Assembly: GCA_964561495.1 (NCBI GenBank)
Contig: CAZLPW010000119.1
Span: forward strand, 1-5,083
DNA from: CAZLPW01 sp964561495
Lineage (GTDB): Bacteria; Fidelibacterota; Marinisomatia; Marinisomatales; UBA1611
Reading direction: 5' to 3'
Length of the DNA stretch: 5,083 bases
The notes beneath the pieces are model-generated. The model made no database searches. It was given only the letters and a program-made list of their open reading frames with translations, and was not told the origin of the DNA. This document shows, in pieces, positions 1-5,083 of the stretch. Position 1 is the stretch's first letter, and every line of letters starts with the position of its first letter. The position numbers were made by a program, and so were the translations under genes.

Positions 1-925
1 TGCATAAAATTTGGGTACTAATATTGGTGAATGCATTTATAGAAACTGCAATCGATATTAGGATCCCTCCAGAAGCTCCAAGTACTACTTTTATTGCGGC
101 AGTTGCGACCCATTTATTTTCTTTGATACTATTAACATCTAATTGATAGAGGTAGCCTAGGTTGGCGCCTAGATATAGTAGCATAACTCCACCAATACCT
201 AAAAATAAGGAGAGTGGGAGTGTTTTCTGTGGCTCTTTTACTTCTTCAGCCACATAGGTTGCCCCTTCCCAACCGCTAAAAGCAAAGAATGCATATCTAA
301 GAGCTGCTCCTATTGCCAAAATATTTGTCCAAATAGACGATTCTAAAGGCCAAAAATTTTCAGAAAAATGGCTAACACTACCAGTTGAAAAACCAGTTAG
401 TGTAATACCTATAATTCCCCCCACTGCTGCAACCTTGAATATGCTAAAAAATACTTGAATTTTTCCGCTTAAGATTACTCCAAACATATTTACGCATGTA
501 AGTATCCATATTGTAGATAGAGAAATAATAAAAGTAACTATAAGATTAAAAGAATTTCCTGAAATAATAATGTATATTGCATTAATGTATTCGGTAAATA
601 CCAGCGCAACTGCAACAATTGATGCGGTCTCCGACACAAAGAACATAGCCCATCCTCTTATAAATGCTACATATGGTCCGTAAGCTTCTTTAAGAAATTC
701 ATATGGTCCTCCTGACTTGGGTAGCATAGCAGCTAATTCTGCATAGATCACAGCTCCAAAAATGGTAATTATTCCACCTATGATCCATACAAGACCAAAA
801 AGAGATGTGCAACCAACAAGTGCCATTATAGGAGCGGGAGTGCGAAATATCCCAGATCCAATAATTCTGCTAACTACAACTGATACAGATTCTTTTAGGC
901 CTAAATCTTTTTTATAATCTGCCAA
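1..925 (-). CDS. APC-superfamily amino acid permease, 3' end cut by window edge
   Basis: This is an integral membrane amino acid transporter, probably a proton symporter or exchanger; its substrate cannot be read from the sequence. The frame is open without a stop from codon 1 to the window edge, giving 308 residues; the family is usually about 430-500, so roughly the last third lies outside. Residues 23-27 (GSGIF) in the first membrane segment are the unwound substrate-binding motif of APC transporters. Residues 61-84 carry the family signature YAELAAMLPKSGGPY followed by EFLKEAYGP, and 216-237 (FSGWEGATYVAEEVKEP...LP) match the loop after TM6 in LAT/SteT-like members. Several further hydrophobic segments follow. 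No ATG precedes residue 34, so TTG at 923-925 is the likely start; an in-frame TAG lies just upstream (938-940), and an AGGA sits 10 nt before the TTG, inside the end of spmB. It follows spmB by 7 nt, so it is probably translated from the same message. Confidence 0.88.
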   Translation of the reverse strand, partial: MADYKKDLGLKESVSVVVSRIIGSGIFRTPAPIMALVGCTSLFGLVWIIGGIITIFGAVIYAELAAMLPKSGGPYEFLKEAYGPYVAFIRGWAMFFVSETASIVAVALVFTEYINAIYIIISGNSFNLIVTFIISLSTIWILTCVNMFGVILSGKIQVFFSIFKVAAVGGIIGITLTGFSTGSVSHFSENFWPLESSIWTNILAIGAALRYAFFAFSGWEGATYVAEEVKEPQKTLPLSLFLGIGGVMLLYLGANLGYLYQLDVNSIKENKWVATAAIKVVLGASGGILISIAVSINAFTNISTQILC

Positions 926-932
926 TCGTAAG

Positions 933-1481
933 TTATCCTAATAAAAGTCTACATATAAATACTGCGCTAATTACCCCAACAGTGTCAGCAACTAACCCAG
1001 CAGCAAGAGCATGTCGAGTTCTCCTTATTCCTACTGAACCAAAATAAACAGCTAAAACATAGAACGTTGTCTCTGTTGAACCAAACATTGTTGCTCCGAT
1101 TTTTGCAATCAATGAGTCTGCGCCATGTTGGTTAACCAAGTCTGAAAGGAGACCTATTGAGCCACTCCCTGATAGAGGGCGCATTAGAGCAAGGGGAAGG
1201 TTTTCAGGAGGGAAACCCATAACATTCAAAAGTGGAGTTAGCAAAGATAAAATCATATCAAGTGTGCCTGAAGCTCTAAACATCCCAATTGCAACGAGTA
1301 TAGCGACAAGATAAGGTATAATCCGAATCGCAATTGTAAAACCATCTTTGGCTCCATCTACAAAGCACTCGTAGACTTTTACCTTTTTTATAACGATGCC
1401 ATAGAAGGGTATGCCTGTTAGCAAGAAAGGAATGATATATCTTGATAATTCGTTGGTAAACGCGACTATTGAATCAATCAT
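933..1481 (-). CDS. spmB: Spore maturation protein B homologue (SpmB, Gate/nucleoside-recognition domain)
   Basis: This is a multi-pass inner membrane protein of the SpmB family, which carries the Gate (nucleoside recognition) domain. At 182 residues it is close to B. subtilis SpmB (about 178). Hydrophobic segments cover roughly residues 15-31, 50-68, 76-90, 124-150 and 158-181. The family hallmarks are clear: MRPLSGSGS at 100-108, GSTETTFYV at 134-142, and the arginine-rich turn IRRTRHALAAGL at 152-163. In B. subtilis the protein is needed for dehydration of the spore core and cortex maturation; its biochemical activity is not established, and homologues occur in bacteria that do not sporulate. 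The ATG overlaps the end of spmA by 8 nt and no Shine-Dalgarno precedes it, so translational coupling to spmA is likely. The two proteins probably work as a pair. Confidence 0.93.
   Translation of the reverse strand: MIDSIVAFTNELSRYIIPFLLTGIPFYGIVIKKVKVYECFVDGAKDGFTIAIRIIPYLVAILVAIGMFRASGTLDMILSLLTPLLNVMGFPPENLPLALMRPLSGSGSIGLLSDLVNQHGADSLIAKIGATMFGSTETTFYVLAVYFGSVGIRRTRHALAAGLVADTVGVISAVFICRLLLG
936..939 (-). promoter_or_regulatory. Shine-Dalgarno-like AGGA before the permease TTG start
   Basis: On the minus strand the sequence reads TAGGATAACTTACGATTG. AGGA lies 10 nt before the TTG start codon and overlaps the last codons of spmB. It is the only reasonable Shine-Dalgarno match before any of the six genes, and it supports the choice of TTG at 923-925 as the permease start. 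Confidence 0.45.
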
Positions 1482-2073
1482 TATTTTTTAGAGTTTGATT
1501 TTTAAAAAATGACATTTTTTCCATAGCCTTTACTGCCACAATGGCTGCAGTTGTAGATAGACTAGTTGTTATGATTGTAGTAATAAATATTTGGTTTGAG
1601 GCTGCACCCATTAAGCCAACCACAGTTGCTGGAAGAATTAATTGGATGCTAGAGGTATTAATTGCTAAAAAAGTACACATGGCATTTGATGCTGAATCTT
1701 TTTCTTGATTCAGCTCCTGCAGCTCTTCCATTGCTTTTAGACCAAGAGGTGTGGCCGCATTGCCAAGTCCAAGCATATTAGCAGCCATATTTAGAACAAT
1801 AGATCCGATTGCGGGATGGTCTTGCGGAATATCTGGAAATAGACGAATAGTAATTGGTTTAAGAGCGCCTGCAATAAGCCCAATCAAACCTGATTTCTCG
1901 GCTATTTTCATAGTCCCTAGCCAAAGAGCCATTATTCCAATTAGTCCGATTGCTATTTCTACAGCCGTTTTAGACATTTGTATTGCAGATTCAGTTACTT
2001 CATCAATTCTCCCATTTATGGTTCCCACTATTACGGAAATGAAAATCATAAAAAACCAAATGTAATTTAGCAT
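1474..2073 (-). CDS. spmA: Spore maturation protein A homologue (SpmA, Gate/nucleoside-recognition domain)
   Basis: This is an integral membrane protein of the SpmA family, 199 residues against about 196 in B. subtilis. The N-terminus (residues 1-18) is a hydrophobic segment, followed by an amphipathic stretch and further membrane segments near 38-56, 62-76, 88-105, 135-155 and 160-182. The hallmark Gate-domain sequence NMAANMLGLGNAATPLG is at 95-111, and the second conserved stretch NTSSIQLIL is at 139-147. The C-terminal tail (about 185-199) is polar. The start codon directly abuts the stop of ldcA (TAA then ATG); only a weak AAGTGA precedes it, so reinitiation after ldcA is plausible. It pairs with spmB immediately downstream. 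The molecular function of SpmA is unknown; placement beside two peptidoglycan carboxypeptidases suggests a cell-wall role, as in Bacillus, but that is inference. Confidence in the family assignment is high. Confidence 0.94.
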   Translation of the reverse strand: MLNYIWFFMIFISVIVGTINGRIDEVTESAIQMSKTAVEIAIGLIGIMALWLGTMKIAEKSGLIGLIAGALKPITIRLFPDIPQDHPAIGSIVLNMAANMLGLGNAATPLGLKAMEELQELNQEKDSASNAMCTFLAINTSSIQLILPATVVGLMGAASNQIFITTIITTSLSTTAAIVAVKAMEKMSFFKNQTLKNND

Positions 2074-3012
2074 TTATTCACTTGCCTGCGTTGGAGACTC
2101 AAGAATAGTAATCTCAGGTTCACCACCATTTGTATTAAGTCTTGCGGGGATAGAAATTGGAAGAGTGACTTGATACTTACCATGACCGCATGCAAAGTTT
2201 GATACTATAGGTATATCCAGATCGCCACATATATCCATAATTATTTCGTCTGAGTTGCGACCAAAAGGGACTTCTTGGTCTTTGAAATCACATAACTCAC
2301 CAATTATTAAGCCTTTTATTTTTTCAAACATGTTGGCATCACGCATGTGGATAAGCATTCTCTCAAAAGAATAAAGATATTCATCTATGTCCTCAAGGAA
2401 AAGTATTTTTCCTTTGGTATCTATTTCTTGATTTGTGCCTAATCGATTTGATAGGAGGCACATGTTCCCCCCACAAATAGGGCCTATTGCATCACCCTTT
2501 TTTAGAACTCTAGCTTTCAAATCTTTAGGGTTCTTAATAACTATGGGAGTATTACCTGAGGTTACTTTTTCCATACATCTAAAATTAAACTCAACGAATC
2601 CATGTTTGTGACTAACAAGCATAGGACCATGGAAGGTAACTAAATTGGTATTTTGGATTATAGAGTGTAAGTAGGCGGTTATATCACTAAATCCCATAAA
2701 AATTTTTGGATTGTTTTTTATAAGACTGTAATTAATTAGAGGTAGGACTCTATTAGCGCCATATCCGCCACGAGCGCATAAAATTGCGTCTATTTCTGGA
2801 TTTGCAAACATATCATTAATATCTTTTGCTCGTTCTTGAGGTGTCCCAGCAAAAGGCCCCCAGCGCAATTTACAACTTTTACCAGTGATAGTTTTGTAGC
2901 CCGCTGAATCAAAGTAAGATCTAGTAAGAGAAAAAATTTTATTATCTAACCAATAAGAAGGGCTGATTATTCCAATCGTTGAATTTGGCATTAGTCTTTT
3001 AGGTTTTATCAT
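2074..3012 (-). CDS. ldcA: L,D-carboxypeptidase, S66 family (LdcA/MccF-like), cytoplasmic
   Basis: This S66 serine peptidase is expected to remove the terminal D-Ala from murein tetrapeptides (L-Ala-D-Glu-mDAP-D-Ala) during peptidoglycan recycling. At 312 residues it matches the usual 300-350. The N-terminus (IGIISPSY, 13-20) is the typical first beta strand and there is no signal peptide, so the enzyme should be cytoplasmic. The catalytic triad is visible: Ser109 in GFSDIT (107-112), Glu207 in LFLEDIDE (204-211) and His277 in CGHGKYQVTLP (275-285), with spacing close to P. aeruginosa LdcA. The conserved ARGGYG (80-85) and HGPM (128-131) are also present. The ATG overlaps the stop of dacB (ATGA, 4 nt) and no Shine-Dalgarno is seen. 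The related MccF branch cleaves microcin C7-type compounds; the neighbouring D,D-carboxypeptidase favours the peptidoglycan role, but substrate specificity cannot be fixed by eye. Confidence 0.92.
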   Translation of the reverse strand: MIKPKRLMPNSTIGIISPSYWLDNKIFSLTRSYFDSAGYKTITGKSCKLRWGPFAGTPQERAKDINDMFANPEIDAILCARGGYGANRVLPLINYSLIKNNPKIFMGFSDITAYLHSIIQNTNLVTFHGPMLVSHKHGFVEFNFRCMEKVTSGNTPIVIKNPKDLKARVLKKGDAIGPICGGNMCLLSNRLGTNQEIDTKGKILFLEDIDEYLYSFERMLIHMRDANMFEKIKGLIIGELCDFKDQEVPFGRNSDEIIMDICGDLDIPIVSNFACGHGKYQVTLPISIPARLNTNGGEPEITILESPTQASE

Positions 3013-4400
3013 AAACTTGTGATGATTTTATCTTGAAGTTTTTGATAGGGTTTGGGTTTTCCTATAAATCCATTCATGAGAATAGAAAAAGCAAGAGGGC
3101 CATGTTTTTTCGAAAAAATATAACCAGAAAGATTACTGGTTCCTGATAAGTGACCAGTCTTTGCAATAATTTGATTCTCTGTTTTGATCAATCTTTTTTT
3201 GAGGCTGGTTTTTGTCCCTCCATAAGGAAAGGTTAACAAAAAATCTTTCGAATATTTACTATTGTACATATATGAAAGCAATTTAACTATTTGATCTGTG
3301 CTTGTTAAGGTATAGCGGGAAACGCCAGATCCATCTGCGAGTTTTAATTTAGATGTATCTATTGCAGCCGAATCAGCCAAAAAAGCTTTAATTAATTTTA
3401 GCCCGCTTGGCCAATCGCCATGTACAGTATCTTTTACGGAAATTGCCTTAGTAAACAATTCAGCCGCTAGATTGTAGCTTTCATACATCATATTTTTTGC
3501 TGACAATAATAGAGAATCAGATTTGTGTTTTGCAATAAGCGAACCAGAGGAACCATTTTTTGTTTTGAATATATTTTTTACAGAAATGCCCTTATTTTCT
3601 AATTGCTCTTTGAAAACAGTAGCTGTAAAAAGACCTGGGTCAAATATATTTCGTTGAAATGTATCTGCAGATGCTGTATCAAGCACATTACCAGAAATCA
3701 TAAATAAATTGCTTCTTTCAGGCCAGTCTCTCTCTATCTTGATTTTTTTAAAATCAACTGTGTCATTTTTTGTCTTAGAATGGTTTTTATATTTTATAAA
3801 CTCAGTTTCTGGAAAAGTTTTAACTTGTACAGGTTTATTTTTAGCGCCAGGGGTGATATAAAAATCTACACAGTTTTTATTGACTGTTAATGGCCCAACT
3901 GGCGCAGCATAGCTCCATGAGCCCTCATCCCACATCCAGCCATTTCCATAGTTAAGACTATCCATAAAATTTTCATCTATAAATAAAGTGTCAACTTTGG
4001 ACATTTTATTTTTTATTGCTTCTGCGAGTGAATCAAGATCCATAATTGTTAGATCTGGATCTCCGCCACCAATTATATATAGATTGTTGCTGTTTTTAAC
4101 AATATGGGTCTCAAACTGGTAGCCTTTTCCTAGATAATGTATTGCGGCTGCACAAGTGTAAATTTTATTATTACTTGCTGGCATAAGTAGTTTTTTACTA
4201 TTAAGAGAATATAGGGTATTGCCATTCGTTAGTTCTAAAATTTTAATACTGAAAGTAGCATCAAGGCCTGATTCGATTATAATTTTATTTATTTGGCTTA
4301 TAATTGATGAATTGCCACTATTTTCAAATCCTATTTGAGGTGGTGTACAAAAAAAATTAAAAGAAATAAAAAAAATTAAAAGTAGTTTGAGTTTAACCAA
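3009..4400 (-). CDS. dacB: D-alanyl-D-alanine carboxypeptidase/endopeptidase, PBP4/DacB family (S13)
   Basis: This is a penicillin-binding protein of the S13 family, which cleaves the terminal D-Ala of peptidoglycan pentapeptides and D-Ala-mDAP crosslinks outside the cytoplasmic membrane. At 463 residues it is close to E. coli PBP4 (477). All three active-site motifs are present: SxxK as Ser76-Asn-Asn-Lys79, SxN as Ser308-Tyr-Asn310, and KTG at 414-416. DGSG (356-359) and GGGDP (111-115) are further family markers. The roughly 230 residues between SxxK and SxN match the inserted domains of this class. The start is TTG at 4398-4400: an in-frame TAA lies 18 nt further upstream (4419-4421), there is no ATG until residue 73, and this start gives a lysine-containing, strongly hydrophobic N-terminus (residues 1-17) followed by Cys18. 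That segment is a signal peptide; Cys18 could be a lipidation site, but NFFC is a poor lipobox. No Shine-Dalgarno is visible. It lies 5 nt after the amidotransferase and overlaps ldcA by 4 nt. Confidence 0.93.
   Translation of the reverse strand: MVKLKLLLIFFISFNFFCTPPQIGFENSGNSSIISQINKIIIESGLDATFSIKILELTNGNTLYSLNSKKLLMPASNNKIYTCAAAIHYLGKGYQFETHIVKNSNNLYIIGGGDPDLTIMDLDSLAEAIKNKMSKVDTLFIDENFMDSLNYGNGWMWDEGSWSYAAPVGPLTVNKNCVDFYITPGAKNKPVQVKTFPETEFIKYKNHSKTKNDTVDFKKIKIERDWPERSNLFMISGNVLDTASADTFQRNIFDPGLFTATVFKEQLENKGISVKNIFKTKNGSSGSLIAKHKSDSLLLSAKNMMYESYNLAAELFTKAISVKDTVHGDWPSGLKLIKAFLADSAAIDTSKLKLADGSGVSRYTLTSTDQIVKLLSYMYNSKYSKDFLLTFPYGGTKTSLKKRLIKTENQIIAKTGHLSGTSNLSGYIFSKKHGPLAFSILMNGFIGKPKPYQKLQDKIITSL
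4349..4382 (-). repeat. 15-nt perfect direct repeat with T8 tracts inside the dacB signal sequence
   Basis: The 15-mer CTTTTAATTTTTTTT on the coding strand occurs twice, at 4368-4382 and 4349-4363, separated by 4 nt. Both copies end in a run of eight T. The offset of 19 nt is not a multiple of three, so the copies are read in different frames (part of LLIFF and then SFNFF). It may simply reflect AT-rich codon choice for a Phe/Leu-rich signal peptide, but such tracts can slip during replication or transcription. Confidence 0.8.
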
Positions 4401-4405
4401 AGGAA

Positions 4406-5056
4406 CTACGACAGAAAATTAATAAAACTATCTAAAATCTTATGACCAAATTGACACGGGTTATCAATATCCCCTAGTGGGATATTATGATGATCAATAA
4501 ATGCTTGAGTAGCCTCAATATGAGTTTGGAACCCCCAAATAGGTTTGGTCGTGCTTGCAAATCCCTCAACATTTACCATATCACTTTTTGCAATAATTTC
4601 AAAATTCTCCGGAATCTCAGTTACGCCTTCTTTGTGAGAGTATATCATTGGCCCGTTGCAGGCGTCTCCGTAAAGCGTGTCTTTGATAAGTTTCACGTTT
4701 CGCACTCCCTGTTTTTTATTATCATCCCAAAGAGGGGCAACTTTACCACCACAGATATGAGCAATGTGTTGGTGCCCATAGCAGATACCTATTACAGGTA
4801 TATTATTATCGAATGATTCTTCTAAAATATTTGTTAGTTCTTCCTGCCACCTAAAACCATCGTGAACAGAGGCAGCGCTCCCTAGTAAAATAATTCCCAT
4901 CACATCTTCTTTTATCCTGAGAGAATTTTCAAAACCAAATAATGCCGGGAGGTGGTAGGTCACAGGATGCTCTGTGATACGTGAAATACGGTTAAAGGAT
5001 TCTATTGCAGGCTTTTCTACTGCGGGATCAATAACCATTAGGTGTTTGTTATGCAT
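4406..5056 (-). CDS. Class I glutamine amidotransferase, stand-alone GMP-synthase-like domain
   Basis: This 216-residue protein is a single GATase class I domain, the type that hydrolyses glutamine to glutamate and ammonia for a partner synthase, or acts on other gamma-glutamyl substrates. The nucleophile elbow is GICYGHQ (90-96) with Cys92; the other triad members are His179 and Glu181 in FQTHIEAT (176-183). LLGSAASVHD (57-66) corresponds to the oxyanion-hole region, and SHKEGVTEIPENFE (140-153) resembles the SH..VTELP..F segment of the GuaA amidotransferase domain. No ATP-pyrophosphatase or synthase domain follows; dacB begins 5 nt after the stop, so it is not simply a guaA gene and no symbol is given. 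The ATG at 5054-5056 lacks a Shine-Dalgarno; Met7 (ATG at 5036-5038), directly before VIDP, is an alternative start. It is the first gene of the row in this window; only 27 AT-rich bases precede it, without a recognisable promoter. The acceptor or partner is unknown. Confidence 0.85.
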   Translation of the reverse strand: MHNKHLMVIDPAVEKPAIESFNRISRITEHPVTYHLPALFGFENSLRIKEDVMGIILLGSAASVHDGFRWQEELTNILEESFDNNIPVIGICYGHQHIAHICGGKVAPLWDDNKKQGVRNVKLIKDTLYGDACNGPMIYSHKEGVTEIPENFEIIAKSDMVNVEGFASTTKPIWGFQTHIEATQAFIDHHNIPLGDIDNPCQFGHKILDSFINFLS

Positions 5057-5083
5057 AATTTAAATTTTTGAATTGGTATTAAT

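Larger units (their letters stand above)
1..5056 (-). other. Putative single operon: GATase-dacB-ldcA-spmA-spmB-permease
   Basis: Six minus-strand genes follow each other with junctions of +5, -4, 0, -8 and +7 nt in transcription order. No hairpin followed by a T run and no promoter-sized gap is seen between them, so a single transcript is the simplest reading. Both ends of the unit may lie outside the window. This is inferred from spacing only. Confidence 0.75.

Noticed and set aside
1751..2065. Plus-strand open frame of 104 codons
   Set aside because: It lies entirely opposite spmA, whose family match is clear, and its translation shows no recognisable domain. It is a shadow of the real gene.
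3306..3330. Possible loss of the SxN motif in DacB, because DGSGVS is followed by RYT instead of the commoner RYN
   Set aside because: The real SxN in S13 enzymes lies earlier; here it is Ser308-Tyr-Asn310 with spacing to SxxK and KTG like E. coli PBP4, so the active site is complete.
4340..4350. Lipoprotein attachment at DacB Cys18
   Set aside because: The residues before the cysteine (Asn-Phe-Phe) do not fit a normal lipobox, so it is mentioned only as a possibility and not annotated as a site.
4487..4816. Plus-strand open frame of 109 codons
   Set aside because: It lies opposite the amidotransferase, including the complement of the Cys92 motif, and has no family features.
4406..5056. Naming the amidotransferase guaA
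   Set aside because: The ATP-pyrophosphatase and dimerisation domains of bacterial GMP synthase are absent and another gene starts 5 nt later, so it is only a stand-alone GuaA-like amidotransferase domain.
5057..5066. AATTTAAATT palindrome directly upstream of the amidotransferase start
   Set aside because: A 10-nt palindrome made only of A and T is expected by chance in such AT-rich sequence, and no -10/-35 pair could be placed in the 27 bases available.

Overview
The window is a densely packed stretch of AT-rich bacterial DNA. Six genes all lie on the minus strand, so transcription runs from about 5056 down to 1. The junctions, in transcription order, are a 5-nt gap, a 4-nt ATGA overlap, a direct TAA/ATG abutment, an 8-nt overlap and a 7-nt gap. 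There is no intergenic room for an internal promoter or terminator, so this looks like one operon or part of one. It continues past position 1, where the last gene is cut. No RNA gene, mobile element, CRISPR array or origin is visible, and no gene-free stretch exceeds 30 bases.

The order is: (1) a stand-alone class I glutamine amidotransferase of the GMP-synthase-like type, 4406-5056; (2) a secreted D-Ala-D-Ala carboxypeptidase/endopeptidase of the PBP4/DacB (S13) family, 3009-4400, starting with TTG; (3) a cytoplasmic L,D-carboxypeptidase of the LdcA/MccF (S66) family, 2074-3012; (4) SpmA, 1474-2073; (5) SpmB, 933-1481; (6) the first 308 codons of an APC-superfamily amino acid permease, 1-925, probably also starting with TTG.

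The core theme is peptidoglycan peptide processing. DacB acts outside the cytoplasmic membrane and removes the terminal D-Ala of pentapeptides or cuts D,D-crosslinks. LdcA removes the D-Ala of recycled tetrapeptides in the cytoplasm. SpmA and SpmB are integral membrane proteins of unknown molecular activity; in Bacillus subtilis they are encoded beside a different D,D-carboxypeptidase (the S11 enzyme also called DacB) and are needed for spore cortex maturation. Finding the pair beside an S13 enzyme and an L,D-carboxypeptidase repeats that association with non-homologous partners. The permease and the amidotransferase could handle released amino acids or nitrogen, but that is inference.

The organism cannot be named from this sequence. 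The S13 PBP4-type enzyme, the low G+C content, the near absence of Shine-Dalgarno sequences and the TTG starts fit an AT-rich, probably Gram-negative and possibly uncultured bacterium better than a classical Bacillus-type spore former. This is a weak inference. The individual families are all known; the interest lies in the gene combination.
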